Shown here in pieces: positions 39,524 to 49,163 of a DNA stretch of 64,000 nt. Position 1 is the stretch's first letter; every line of letters begins with the position of its first letter. The translations under genes were made by a program, and so were the position numbers. The notes below the pieces were generated by a model. The model searched no databases, was not told where the DNA came from, and saw nothing but the letters and a program-made list of their open reading frames with translations. The DNA is from an uncultured Bacteroidota bacterium (lineage in GTDB: Bacteria; Bacteroidota; Bacteroidia; Flavobacteriales; Flavobacteriaceae), in assembly GCA_902613595.1 (NCBI GenBank), contig CACMHY010000001.1, positions 124,001 to 188,000 of the forward strand. The letters run 5' to 3'.

Positions 39524-40336
39524 ATGTCAAGTAATAAATATAGTCGGATTACAACCAAAACACTCTTAGAAATGAAATCTAAAGGTGAAAAGATTGCAAT
39601 GCTAACAGCATATGACTATAGTTTTGCTGGCTTAGTTGATAACTCCGAAATAGATGTCATTTTAGTAGGTGATTCTGCTTCTAACGTTGTCGCTGGACAT
39701 GAAACAACTTTACCAATTACGCTTGACCAAATGATATATCACGCAACAAGTGTTGTTAAAGCTGCCAAAAGAGCGTTAGTAATAGTTGACTTACCTTTTG
39801 GATCATACCAATCCGACCCTAAAGAGGCGCTTAGATCCGCAATAAGAATAATGAAAGAATCTGGAGCACATGGTGTAAAATTAGAAGGAGGAAATCAAGT
39901 TAAGGATTCAATTGAAAGAATAATCCAAGCAGGAATACCTGTTATGGGTCACTTGGGCCTTACCCCACAATCAATATACAGATTTGGGTCTTATAATGTT
40001 AGAGCTAAGGAAAATATTGAAGCTAAAATGTTACTAAGTGAAATAATTATGTTGGAAAAAATTGGCTGTTTTGGAGTGGTTCTTGAAAAAATCCCAGCTA
40101 TACTTGCTAAAAAAGCTTCAAAATCAATTAAGATTCCTACGATTGGTATTGGGGCAGGTGTAGACGTTGATGGTCAAGTTCTTGTTTTACATGACATGTT
40201 GGGCATGAATAAAGAGTTTAGTCCGCGTTTTTTAAGACGATATTGTGATTTGGATGAAATTATTTGTAAAGCTATAAAACAATACAGTAAAGACGTAAAG
40301 TCTGAAAAATTTCCTAACAAAAAAGAACAATATTAA
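39524..40336 (+). CDS. panB: 3-methyl-2-oxobutanoate hydroxymethyltransferase
   Basis: PanB makes ketopantoate, the first step of pantothenate synthesis, from the valine precursor 2-oxoisovalerate. The 270-residue TIM-barrel protein shows 'GEKIAMLTAYDYSFAGLVD', 'ILVGDSASNVVAGHETTLP', 'GAHGVKLEGG', 'GIPVMGHLGLTPQS' and 'TIGIGAGVDVDGQVLVLHDMLG'. It is divergent from dnaK and 3 bp before the RluA-type gene. Confidence 0.97.
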   Translation: MSSNKYSRITTKTLLEMKSKGEKIAMLTAYDYSFAGLVDNSEIDVILVGDSASNVVAGHETTLPITLDQMIYHATSVVKAAKRALVIVDLPFGSYQSDPKEALRSAIRIMKESGAHGVKLEGGNQVKDSIERIIQAGIPVMGHLGLTPQSIYRFGSYNVRAKENIEAKMLLSEIIMLEKIGCFGVVLEKIPAILAKKASKSIKIPTIGIGAGVDVDGQVLVLHDMLGMNKEFSPRFLRRYCDLDEIICKAIKQYSKDVKSEKFPNKKEQY

Positions 40337-40339
40337 TTT

Positions 40340-41023
40340 TTGGATTTAATTAAGCGTGTCATATTTGAAGATAATCATATTATCATCATAAATAAAATTC
40401 CTGGTGAATTGGTACAATCAGATAAAACTGGTGATACTTCGTTATCAGATTCAATAAAAAATTATTTGAAAATTAAGAACAACAAACCTGGTTCTGCCTA
40501 TTTAGGATTAGTACACCGTCTAGACAGGCCAACAAGTGGTGTTTTAGTTTTTGCAAAAACATCAAAAGCACTCGCTAGATTAAATAATCAATTTAAACTT
40601 AGGTTAACAAAAAAAATTTATTGGGCCCTTGTAGATAAAAAAATTCCAAAAAATTACACAAGCTTATCGAATTGGATGACAAGAAATAGAAAGAAAAATA
40701 AATCTAAAGCCCATATAAACAAAGTGCCTGAGAGTAAATTTGCACAATTAAATTTGAAGCGAATAAAAGAATTTAAAAAATATTGTTTATTAGAAATAGA
40801 ACCTTTAAGTGGTCGGCATCATCAAATTAGAGCACAATTAAGCAGCATTGGTTTTCCTATTCAGGGAGATATAAAATATGGATCAGCTAGGGCAAACAAA
40901 GATAAAAGTATAAGTCTTCACTCAAAGTCCTTATCATTTACACATCCTGTCTCGAAAAAAAAACTTTTTTTTGAAATACTTCCTATGAATACGGGGATAT
41001 GGAAGATCGTTCTTTACGATTAA
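40340..41023 (+). CDS. RluA-family pseudouridine synthase
   Basis: The 227-residue enzyme has 'YLGLVHRLDRPTSGVLVFAKTSKALARL', whose HRLDxxTSG contains the catalytic aspartate, and 'IEPLSGRHHQIRAQLSSIGFPIQGDIKYG', typical of the RluA family. It lacks an S4 domain. The RNA target is unknown. The start is TTG at 40340, three bases after the panB stop; no ATG is available nearby and MDLIKRVIFEDNHIIIINK is a normal beginning. Its 3' end overlaps the convergent helical-repeat gene by 41 bp. Confidence 0.9.
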   Translation: MDLIKRVIFEDNHIIIINKIPGELVQSDKTGDTSLSDSIKNYLKIKNNKPGSAYLGLVHRLDRPTSGVLVFAKTSKALARLNNQFKLRLTKKIYWALVDKKIPKNYTSLSNWMTRNRKKNKSKAHINKVPESKFAQLNLKRIKEFKKYCLLEIEPLSGRHHQIRAQLSSIGFPIQGDIKYGSARANKDKSISLHSKSLSFTHPVSKKKLFFEILPMNTGIWKIVLYD

Positions 41024-42557
41024 TCGTAGACGCTTTTTCACGAATAATATTTGCAATAGGTACATTTTTGATTTTACTTTCTAGCCATGAAAGGATGTCT
41101 AAATACAAAAATGATCTCCTTTCGTAGGGATCGTTTTCATACTCCTTTAATTCATTATATAATGATTTAAATGCAGTTTTTAATTCGTGAGGATAGATCT
41201 CACCCAAACCTTTAACAAATCTAATCATAGCTTTTTGCACCTCATGTAAGTCGTTCATCTTTATTAGAAATTTATATGTTTCCCTTAAATGAGTTTCAAG
41301 GTGATAATCAAATCCAGCTTCATAATGGGCGAAAATATTTAAAACTCTGGAGAAACACAATAAGTCCTCTCTCATTTTTAAGCTTTTATTGCTAATGATT
41401 TTATCCAAAAATAAAATACAATTTTCATAATCCTCAGATCCAAAGTAAATACAAGCAATTTTATAATAGAGCATCATTATGTGATGAGGATCAATTTGAT
41501 TGCTGTAGTGTTTAATACCTTTTTTGATTTCAGGAATTAGTATTAAACCCTTTTCAAAACTACCTTCTAAAAAATGAAAATTCAACTTATTACTATAATA
41601 GAATTGAAAAGTGAGAGCCTTTAAGTTATCATTTTTTGGAAAATTATTATGTTTGGTCCAATAAACCATTTGCTCAATGGTTTCGTTGAACTTAGAGGGA
41701 TATTTTATTAAAACAAGACTTTCCATTAAATAATTATTCCCTTTCAAATAAAAAACTGGATGAATATTAATCATGGCTGGTTCCTTATCAAACATTTTTA
41801 CCCATTTCGAAGCATAGCGATAAGTTGATAAAAAATCTTGGGTCAGGAAGCTATACCAAACATGAGCTTTATAGTACCAAAGTTTTTCTCTAAATCCCAA
41901 TTTATCGTAATCAAACTTTGGTAGATTTTCATAAAAAAATTGGGTTATTTCTCTATATTCTTGATCACTTTTTGCATAACCTGCTTTTATCAAACGTTCA
42001 TAAAGTTTTAGAGAAAGATTAGAAAGTTTGGTAGTCAAATTATTTTGTAAACGAAGCCTTTCCGATTCAGCCACCAACGTTTCTGTTCGATTACTTAAGC
42101 TTCTTGTAATGTACTGTGATTCGATAATTTTTTCTAGTTCGACAATATCGTAGGCAACATACTTTTCCTGATGTTTGTTTGCAAGTATTTTTGATTTTTC
42201 AAGAATTTTTAGACTTTGCTTATATAAACCTTTTTGATACAATATGGTAGCAAAATCTAGTTGTTCTCTTATCTGGATTCGTATATTCTTATGTATAGGA
42301 TTCATACGCAAGCTAACCAGGATTTGTTTATATAAATGGGCTTTTAAATTTGATAATTGTTGTTTTGTAACTATTCCTTTACCTAAGATTACTTTTTCAT
42401 CATACCTATTCATTTTATCTAAAAGTTGAAACAAATTGAGAAATTTTGAATTTTCATTAGAATCCATTCTTCCTACATACAGAGTAAATTGTCTTTTTTC
42501 GGATTTTGTCAAAGACTTTATAAGAATGAACAAATTATCTTTCAGGTCATTTGTCAT
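40983..42557 (-). CDS. Large helical-repeat (TPR-like) hypothetical protein
   Basis: The 524-residue protein has no signal peptide and is almost wholly alpha-helical, with loose tetratricopeptide-like helical pairs such as 'QLDFATILYQKGLYKQSLKILEKS' and 'MMLYYKIACIYFGSEDYENCILFLDKII'. The N-terminus 'LIKSLTKSEKRQFTLYVGR' is a recurring motif in a flavobacterial family of unknown function. A role as a cytoplasmic scaffold is possible but unsupported. Its 3' end lies within the RluA gene. Confidence 0.72.
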   Translation of the reverse strand: MTNDLKDNLFILIKSLTKSEKRQFTLYVGRMDSNENSKFLNLFQLLDKMNRYDEKVILGKGIVTKQQLSNLKAHLYKQILVSLRMNPIHKNIRIQIREQLDFATILYQKGLYKQSLKILEKSKILANKHQEKYVAYDIVELEKIIESQYITRSLSNRTETLVAESERLRLQNNLTTKLSNLSLKLYERLIKAGYAKSDQEYREITQFFYENLPKFDYDKLGFREKLWYYKAHVWYSFLTQDFLSTYRYASKWVKMFDKEPAMINIHPVFYLKGNNYLMESLVLIKYPSKFNETIEQMVYWTKHNNFPKNDNLKALTFQFYYSNKLNFHFLEGSFEKGLILIPEIKKGIKHYSNQIDPHHIMMLYYKIACIYFGSEDYENCILFLDKIISNKSLKMREDLLCFSRVLNIFAHYEAGFDYHLETHLRETYKFLIKMNDLHEVQKAMIRFVKGLGEIYPHELKTAFKSLYNELKEYENDPYERRSFLYLDILSWLESKIKNVPIANIIREKASTINRKERSSISPYS

Positions 42558-42709
42558 TGTAAATTATTAAAATACAAATTACTAATAATTAGCATGTTAG
42601 GTGTTTGTTTCACACAACGGATATTGTAATACAAAAATAGCTATTTTTATTATTAGAAAACATAAATTATATTTTAGTTTGATTGTAAATTTCCCTTTGG
42701 ATTAATAAT

Positions 42710-43858
42710 ATGGAATTTGTAGAAATATTTGACACTACTTTACGCGATGGTGAACAAGTTCCTGGTTGTAAATTAGATTCCTCAACAAAACTTTCAATTG
42801 CAAAACAATTAGACGAATTAGGAGTTGATATTATAGAGGCTGGGTTCCCCATATCAAGTCCTGGGGATTTTAAATCTGTGGAAAATATTTCTAAACTGGT
42901 AAAAAATTCAAAAGTATGTGGTTTAACTAGGGCAGTAAAAAGGGACATTGATGTAGCAGCTGAAGCATTAAGATTTGCAAAAAGAGCAAGAATTCATACC
43001 GGAATAGGTACATCAGATAGTCATATAAGATTTAAATTTAATTCAAGTCCTGAAAAAATTATCGAACGTGCAACAGCTGCAGTTACTCATGCTAAAAGTT
43101 ATGTAGAGGATATTGAGTTTTATGCGGAAGATGCAGGAAGAACAAACAATGAATTTTTAGCTAAAATATGCCAAGCAGTAATAAAAGCTGGAGCAACCGT
43201 TTTGAACATACCTGATACAACTGGATATTGTTTACCTGAAGAATATGGAGCTAAAATTAAATACCTTAAAGAAAATGTAAAAGGTATTCACAATGCCATT
43301 ATTTCATGCCATTGTCATAACGATTTAGGACTTGCTACCGCAAATTCGATTGCAGGTGTACAAAATGGAGCTAGACAAATTGAATGTACAATAAACGGTA
43401 TTGGTGAACGTGCTGGAAACACTTCTCTAGAGGAGGTTGTTATGATACTCCGTCAACACCCAAAATTAAATCTTGATACAAGAATTAAATCAAAACAACT
43501 CTTGTATACTAGCCAACTTGTTTCTGAAAGTATGGCAATGCCTGTCCAGCCAAATAAAGCAATTGTAGGTGCAAATGCTTTTGCTCACTCTTCTGGTATA
43601 CATCAAGATGGTGTTATAAAAAAACGTGAAACCTATGAGATAATTAACCCAAAGGATGTAGGTGTAAATGAATCATCCATAATTTTAACTGCTAGATCTG
43701 GAAGAGCGGCTCTAGCTTACCGAGCAAAAAAAATTGGTTATGAACTAGATAAGCTTCAACTTGACCGTGTCTATGAACAATTTTTGGTAGTTGCAGATAA
43801 AATTAAAGAAATAGGTGATAAAGATCTCCCAGACATAATTAAAGCAAGTAATCTATAG
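42710..43858 (+). CDS. leuA: 2-isopropylmalate synthase, short form without regulatory domain
   Basis: The enzyme condenses acetyl-CoA with 2-oxoisovalerate at the entry to leucine synthesis. The 382-residue protein has the catalytic TIM barrel ('[19 protein letters not shown]', '[45 protein letters not shown]', '[16 protein letters not shown]') but ends before the C-terminal leucine-sensing domain of classical LeuA (about 500 residues). A homolog that keeps a C-terminal extension lies three genes on. It heads the operon leuA-leuC-leuD-synthase 2-leuB; its own stop is 17 bp before leuC. Confidence 0.9.
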   Translation: MEFVEIFDTTLRDGEQVPGCKLDSSTKLSIAKQLDELGVDIIEAGFPISSPGDFKSVENISKLVKNSKVCGLTRAVKRDIDVAAEALRFAKRARIHTGIGTSDSHIRFKFNSSPEKIIERATAAVTHAKSYVEDIEFYAEDAGRTNNEFLAKICQAVIKAGATVLNIPDTTGYCLPEEYGAKIKYLKENVKGIHNAIISCHCHNDLGLATANSIAGVQNGARQIECTINGIGERAGNTSLEEVVMILRQHPKLNLDTRIKSKQLLYTSQLVSESMAMPVQPNKAIVGANAFAHSSGIHQDGVIKKRETYEIINPKDVGVNESSIILTARSGRAALAYRAKKIGYELDKLQLDRVYEQFLVVADKIKEIGDKDLPDIIKASNL

Positions 43859-43875
43859 AATTAAAATCTTAATAT

Positions 43876-45270
43876 ATGGCAAAAACTCTATTTGATAAAG
43901 TATGGGACGCACATGTTGTGAGAAGAATTAAAAACGGACCTGACGTATTATTCATTGACCGTCACATGATTCATGAAGTCACGAGTCCTGTAGCTTTTCT
44001 TGGCCTAAAAAAAAGAAAAGTTTCTGTACTTTATCCTAAAAGAACTTTTGCAACAGCTGATCATAATACACCCACAAAAAATCAACATTTACCTGTAACT
44101 GATCCTGAATCAAAAAATCAGCTTGAAGCACTCGAAAAAAATGCGAATGAGCATGGTATTTCCTATTGGGGGCTTGGGCACAAAAAAAATGGCATTGTCC
44201 ACGTTGTTGGTCCTGAATATGGAATAACCCAGCCTGGAGCTACAATCGTTTGTGGTGACTCACATACTTCCACTCACGGTGCTTTTGGTGCAATAGCTTT
44301 TGGAATTGGAACTTCCGAAGTAGAAATGGTACTTGCAACCCAGTGCATTATGCAACCAAAACCAAAAAAAATGAGAATAACTATTGATGGAAAATTAAAT
44401 AATGGAGTTACTCCCAAAGACGTAGCATTATTTATAATTTCAAAACTAACTACATCAGGAGCAACAGGTTATTTTGTCGAATATCACGGAGAAGTATTCC
44501 GTGAGTTGAGTATGGAAGGCAGAATGACAGTCTGTAATCTCAGTATTGAAATGGGTGCTCGAGGTGGAATGATTGCGCCAGACAGTAAAACTTTTGAATA
44601 TATAAAGGACAGAGAATTCACTCCAAAAGGAGAAGATTTGTTAAAAACAAAAGAGTATTGGAGTACACTCTTCACAGATAAAGGAGCAAAATTTGATAAA
44701 GAGTTTTTTTTTAAAGGCTCAGAAATTGATCCAATGATAACATTCGGAACAAATCCTGGAATGGGAATTAGTATCACAAAATCAATTCCAAAAGCGAGAG
44801 ATGTTGATAATGGTAAATTAACATATATAAAGTCATTAGATTACATGGGTTATAAAGAAGGTGAAAGCATGCTTGGAAAACCTATTGACTATGTCTTTAT
44901 AGGAAGCTGTACGAATGGACGTATTGAGGATTTCAGAGCTTTTGCAAGCATCGTAAGTGGTCATAAGCGTTCTAAAAATGTGACTGCATGGCTTGTTCCA
45001 GGTTCACATAAAGTTATGGAAGCTATTAAAAATGAGGGATTATTAGAAATCTTTAAAGATGCTGAATTTGAATTAAGAGAACCGGGTTGTTCAGCTTGCT
45101 TGGCAATGAATGATGATAAAATACCTGCTGGTAAATATGCAGTAAGTACTTCTAATAGAAATTTTGAAGGTAGGCAAGGTCCTGGAGCAAGAACACTTCT
45201 TGCAAGTCCACTTGTTGCTGCTGCTGCTGCAATCACAGGCAAGATAACAGATCCAAGATCTCTAATTTGA
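43876..45270 (+). CDS. leuC: 3-isopropylmalate dehydratase large subunit
   Basis: LeuC carries the [4Fe-4S] cluster of isopropylmalate isomerase. The 464-residue aconitase-family protein has '[17 protein letters not shown]', '[26 protein letters not shown]', '[17 protein letters not shown]' and '[11 protein letters not shown]', with the three cluster cysteines in GSCT and GCSAC. It works with LeuD, encoded 5 bp downstream. Confidence 0.97.
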   Translation: MAKTLFDKVWDAHVVRRIKNGPDVLFIDRHMIHEVTSPVAFLGLKKRKVSVLYPKRTFATADHNTPTKNQHLPVTDPESKNQLEALEKNANEHGISYWGLGHKKNGIVHVVGPEYGITQPGATIVCGDSHTSTHGAFGAIAFGIGTSEVEMVLATQCIMQPKPKKMRITIDGKLNNGVTPKDVALFIISKLTTSGATGYFVEYHGEVFRELSMEGRMTVCNLSIEMGARGGMIAPDSKTFEYIKDREFTPKGEDLLKTKEYWSTLFTDKGAKFDKEFFFKGSEIDPMITFGTNPGMGISITKSIPKARDVDNGKLTYIKSLDYMGYKEGESMLGKPIDYVFIGSCTNGRIEDFRAFASIVSGHKRSKNVTAWLVPGSHKVMEAIKNEGLLEIFKDAEFELREPGCSACLAMNDDKIPAGKYAVSTSNRNFEGRQGPGARTLLASPLVAAAAAITGKITDPRSLI

Positions 45271-45275
45271 TTAAT

Positions 45276-45872
45276 ATGTCATACGAATCATTCAAAGTAT
45301 TAAAAAGTTCAGCTGTTCCATTACCAATAGAAAATGTAGATACAGATCAAATAATTCCTGCAAGATTTCTTAAAGCAACAGAGAGAAAAGGATTTGGTGA
45401 AAACTTATTTAGGGACTGGAGGTTTACTCAAGATAACAGAATTAAAAATGATTTTGTTTTAAATAATCCAATATATTCCGGAAAAATATTAGTCGGTGGA
45501 AATAACTTTGGCTCAGGTTCATCAAGGGAGCATGCAGCATGGGCAATATATGACTACGGATTTAGGTGTGTTGTGTCAAGTTTCTTTGCTGATATTTTTA
45601 AAAATAACTGCTTAAATATTGGTGTACTTCCTGTTGAAGTATCACGATCATTTTTAAATCATATTTTTGAGGCTATTTATAATGACACAAAAACTGAATT
45701 AAAAATTGACCTACCAAACCAATTAATTAGCATGTGTGATTCAAAACTTTCAGAAAATTTCGAAATAAATTCATACAAAAAAGAAAATATGATTAACGGT
45801 TATGATGATATTGATTATTTATATAATATGAAATTGGATATAGAACAATTTGAATCTAAATCTCCTCTATAG
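45276..45872 (+). CDS. leuD: 3-isopropylmalate dehydratase small subunit
   Basis: The protein of about 198 residues shows '[19 protein letters not shown]', '[21 protein letters not shown]' and '[19 protein letters not shown]', all typical of LeuD. The track start at 45267 is TTG and overlaps leuC; the ATG at 45276 gives [16 protein letters not shown] and a 5-bp gap. Confidence 0.97.
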   Translation: MSYESFKVLKSSAVPLPIENVDTDQIIPARFLKATERKGFGENLFRDWRFTQDNRIKNDFVLNNPIYSGKILVGGNNFGSGSSREHAAWAIYDYGFRCVVSSFFADIFKNNCLNIGVLPVEVSRSFLNHIFEAIYNDTKTELKIDLPNQLISMCDSKLSENFEINSYKKENMINGYDDIDYLYNMKLDIEQFESKSPL

Positions 45873-45889
45873 AAATATCCTATTTTAAA

Positions 45890-47407
45890 ATGAACAAGCA
45901 TTTAGAAATAATGGATACCACCCTTAGAGATGGAGAGCAAACTTCAGGAGTTTCTTTTTCTATTTCTGAAAAACTTACTCTTGCACAACTTTTACTACAA
46001 GAATTAAACATAGATAGGATAGAAATAGCATCAGCTCATGTTTCCGAGGGTGAATTAAAAGCTGTAAAAGGCATAACTGATTGGGCTAAATCTAACGGAT
46101 ATATAAATCGAATCGAGATTCTAACTTTTGTTGATAATGGAAGTTCAATAAAATGGATGAAAAAAGCGGGAGCAAAAGTTCAAAATTTACTTACGAAAGG
46201 GTCATTAAATCATCTAAAATATCAGCTAAAACAAACTCCCAAAATACATTTTAAAAATATTTTAAAATGCATTGAAATTTCAGAAAATGAAGGTTTTAAT
46301 ACGAATATTTATTTAGAAGACTGGAGTAATGGTATGGCAAATTCTAGAGATTACGTATACAATTTCCTTGATTTTTTATCTAAACAGAATATTGCGAGGG
46401 TTTTGCTTCCAGATACATTAGGAGTTCTAACACCTGAAATGACATCTGAATATTTATCTGAGCTTGTAAGCCGTTATCCTAATATACATTTCGACTTTCA
46501 CGGTCATAATGATTATGATCTCAGTGTTGCAAATGTTCTAGAGGCAGTAAAATCAGGGGTTAAAGGAGTTCACTTAACTGTAAATGGTATGGGTGAACGT
46601 GCCGGTAATGCTCCGTTGGCAAGTGTTGTTGCAGTAATAAATGATTTTCTTCCAGAAGTAAAAATAAATATTGAAGAGAGCGCTTTACACAAGGTTAGCC
46701 AACTTGTCGCTACTATTACTGGATTCAGGATTCCTGCGAATAAACCGATTGTAGGTGAAAATGTTTTCACGCAAACAGCAGGGATACATGCTGATGGTGA
46801 TCACAAAAGAAATCTATATTTTAATGATCTTCTTCCAGAGCGTTTCGATAGAAAAAGAAAATATGCATTAGGGAAAACATCTGGAAAAGCCAATATTCAA
46901 AAAAATCTTCAAGAATTAGGTTTAACACTTGATAATAAAGATCTTAAGAAAGTAACTCAACGCATTATCGAACTTGGTGATAGAAAAGAACGAGTAACAG
47001 CAGAGGATCTCCCCTTTATAATTTCAGATGTTTTAGGGGGGGAAATTCCTGATAAAGTAAAAATTGACTCTTATGTATTAACACATTCAAAAGGTTTAAA
47101 ACCAACTACAAGTATTTCTTTAAAAATTGAGGATAAAATATTTGAGGAAAATGCTTCAGGCGATGGTCAATACGATGCTTTTTGGAATGCTTTAAACAAA
47201 GTATATCAAAAACAAAAAAAGAGTTTACCAATTTTAATAGATTATGCAGTAAGGATACCCCCAGGCAGTAATTCAGATGCTTTATGTGAGACCACAATCA
47301 CTTGGCATGACGGATCTAATGATTTTAAAACTAGGGGATTAGACTCTGATCAAACTGTTTCAGCAATTAAAGCTACAGAAAAGATGTTAAACATAATACA
47401 ACATTAG
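45890..47407 (+). CDS. Second 2-isopropylmalate/citramalate synthase-like enzyme with C-terminal regulatory-type domain
   Basis: The 505-residue protein repeats the catalytic barrel ('[26 protein letters not shown]', 'FDFHGHNDYDLSVANVLEAVKSGVKGVHLTVNGMGERAGNAPLASV', 'GIHADGDHKRNLYF') and adds a C-terminal LeuA-type regulatory domain from about residue 370. It could be an isopropylmalate synthase, a citramalate synthase (2-oxobutyrate for isoleucine) or a regulatory partner of the short LeuA. Position between leuD and leuB ties it to branched-chain amino acid synthesis. Sequence alone does not choose. Confidence 0.82.
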   Translation: MNKHLEIMDTTLRDGEQTSGVSFSISEKLTLAQLLLQELNIDRIEIASAHVSEGELKAVKGITDWAKSNGYINRIEILTFVDNGSSIKWMKKAGAKVQNLLTKGSLNHLKYQLKQTPKIHFKNILKCIEISENEGFNTNIYLEDWSNGMANSRDYVYNFLDFLSKQNIARVLLPDTLGVLTPEMTSEYLSELVSRYPNIHFDFHGHNDYDLSVANVLEAVKSGVKGVHLTVNGMGERAGNAPLASVVAVINDFLPEVKINIEESALHKVSQLVATITGFRIPANKPIVGENVFTQTAGIHADGDHKRNLYFNDLLPERFDRKRKYALGKTSGKANIQKNLQELGLTLDNKDLKKVTQRIIELGDRKERVTAEDLPFIISDVLGGEIPDKVKIDSYVLTHSKGLKPTTSISLKIEDKIFEENASGDGQYDAFWNALNKVYQKQKKSLPILIDYAVRIPPGSNSDALCETTITWHDGSNDFKTRGLDSDQTVSAIKATEKMLNIIQH

Positions 47408-47415
47408 CTCCACTT

Positions 47416-48480
47416 ATGAATTTAAAAATAGCCCTTCTTTCAGGAGACGGAATTGGACCTGAAGTAATAAATGAAGCTGTTAAGGTTTCAGATGCTATTG
47501 CCAAAAAATTTAATCATGATATTGAATGGAAATCTGCTTTAACAGGTGCCACAGCAATTGAGGCTCTAGGGGATCCTTATCCAAATGAGACACATGATAT
47601 TTGTCTAGCTTCAGATGCAGTTCTTTTTGGAGCTATTGGACATCCCCGATTTGATAACGATCCATTAGCAAAAGTAAGACCAGAGGAAGGGCTCTTGAGA
47701 ATGAGAAAAAAGCTTGGCTTATTTGCTAATGTCCGTCCAACTTTTACATTTCCCTCTCTTCTAGATAAGTCACCCTTAAAAAAAGAGCGTATTGAAGGAA
47801 CAGATTTAGTGTTTCTGAGAGAGTTAACGGGAGGAATTTATTTTGGAGAGAGAGGAAGAAAAGATAATGGAAACTCAGCTTTTGATACTTGTACATACAA
47901 TCGAGATGAAATAAAAAGAATAGCTGTCAAAGGTTTTGAATTGGCCATGAAAAGAAATAAAAAACTATGCTGTGTTGATAAAGCGAATGTTTTGGAGAGT
48001 TCTCGATTATGGAGAGAAACATTTCAAGAAATGGAAAAAGATTACCCGGATGTAAAAGTTTCTTATGAATTCGTTGATGCCGTTGCAATGCGACTTATTC
48101 AATGGCCAAACTCTTATGACGTTTTAGTAACTGAGAATCTTTTTGGTGACATTTTAACCGATGAAGCGTCTGTTATTTCTGGATCAATGGGTCTTATGCC
48201 TTCAGCATCTGTTGGTACAGAAAACGCTTTATATGAACCCATACACGGATCATTTCCCGAAGCTGCAGGACTCGGAATTGCAAATCCTTTAGCTACAATT
48301 CTTTCTGCAGCAATGATGTTTGAAATGAGTTTTGGTTTAAATGAGGAGGGTGCTCTCATTCGCGAAGCCGTAAATAAATCATTAACTGTAGGAATGGTTA
48401 CTAAAGATTTAGCTGAAAAAGGCGAAGATTTTTTGTCTACCTCCGAAGTTGGAGATTATTTAATAAAACTGATCAAGTAA
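47416..48480 (+). CDS. leuB: 3-isopropylmalate dehydrogenase
   Basis: LeuB oxidatively decarboxylates 3-isopropylmalate with NAD+. The 354-residue protein has 'IALLSGDGIGPEVINEAVKV', 'FLRELTGGIYFGERG', 'DKANVLESSRLWRE', 'VTENLFGDILTDEASVISGSMGLMPSAS' and 'PIHGSFPEAAG'. It closes the leu operon, 8 bp after the second synthase. Confidence 0.97.
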   Translation: MNLKIALLSGDGIGPEVINEAVKVSDAIAKKFNHDIEWKSALTGATAIEALGDPYPNETHDICLASDAVLFGAIGHPRFDNDPLAKVRPEEGLLRMRKKLGLFANVRPTFTFPSLLDKSPLKKERIEGTDLVFLRELTGGIYFGERGRKDNGNSAFDTCTYNRDEIKRIAVKGFELAMKRNKKLCCVDKANVLESSRLWRETFQEMEKDYPDVKVSYEFVDAVAMRLIQWPNSYDVLVTENLFGDILTDEASVISGSMGLMPSASVGTENALYEPIHGSFPEAAGLGIANPLATILSAAMMFEMSFGLNEEGALIREAVNKSLTVGMVTKDLAEKGEDFLSTSEVGDYLIKLIK

Positions 48481-48484
48481 TATA

Positions 48485-48492
48485 TATATTTG
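48485..48492 (+). promoter_or_regulatory. Candidate -7 box for msrA
   Basis: TATATTTG matches TAnnTTTG and lies 17 bp before the msrA ATG. It is followed by TACAAA, giving the palindrome TTGTACAA. The 13 bases TATATTTGTACAA are identical to those before panB. A good -33 TTG is not seen. Confidence 0.48.
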
Positions 48493-48509
48493 TACAAAAT
48501 AATACTTAA

Positions 48510-49163
48510 ATGAAATCCGTTTTTGCTATAATTTTTTCAATTTCTTTACAAACATGTATTTCAAAAACTGCTCCTGTAAATAATTCCAAAGCAATTTGGA
48601 CTCCACCAAAAATTAATCAAGAAGGTTTAAAAAAAGCATATTTTGCTTCAGGCTGTTTTTGGTGCGTAGAAGCTATTTTTGAAAGTGTAAAAGGAGTTAA
48701 AGAAGTTTACTCTGGTTACGCTGGGGGTTTTACAAAAAATCCCAATTACAATCAAATTGGAACTGGAAGAACGGGACATGCAGAATCAGTTGAGGTCATT
48801 TATGATCCTAATCAAGTAAATTATGCTACCCTTTTAAGAGTATTTTTTGGCTCTCATGACCCCACTACTCCAAATAGACAAGGCCCAGACTATGGTACTC
48901 AATACCGTTCGATTGCATTTTATACTGATGAATTCGAGAGAGAATCTATTGTTAACTATATAAAAATTTTAAATGACGGTAATTATTTTTCAAATGAGAT
49001 AATTACAGAGATTAAGCTTTTAGAGAAATTTTATTACGCTGAAGATTATCATCAAGATTATGAAAAAAATAATCCCAATAATCCCTATGTGGAAAACGTT
49101 TCTATTCCTAGATTAAAAAAATTTCAAAAACAATATCCAGAGCTTTTAAAAGAAATACATTGA
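48510..49163 (+). CDS. msrA: Peptide-methionine (S)-S-oxide reductase MsrA, exported form
   Basis: MsrA repairs oxidised methionine. The 217-residue protein has a short hydrophobic N-terminus (about 1-16, with a Cys at 16 that might be a weak lipobox) followed by the catalytic 'AYFASGCFWCVEAIFESVKGV', 'GYAGG', 'GHAESVEVIYDP' and 'DYGTQYRSIAFY'. The signal suggests action in the periplasm or at the outer membrane. It overlaps galM by 4 bp. Confidence 0.94.
   Translation: MKSVFAIIFSISLQTCISKTAPVNNSKAIWTPPKINQEGLKKAYFASGCFWCVEAIFESVKGVKEVYSGYAGGFTKNPNYNQIGTGRTGHAESVEVIYDPNQVNYATLLRVFFGSHDPTTPNRQGPDYGTQYRSIAFYTDEFERESIVNYIKILNDGNYFSNEIITEIKLLEKFYYAEDYHQDYEKNNPNNPYVENVSIPRLKKFQKQYPELLKEIH

Noticed and set aside
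42594-42629. Eleven-codon frame MLGVCFTQRIL before leuA as a possible leucine attenuator leader
   Set aside because: It has only two leucines among eleven codons, no downstream terminator/antiterminator hairpins are visible, and such leaders are not known to me in flavobacterial leu operons.
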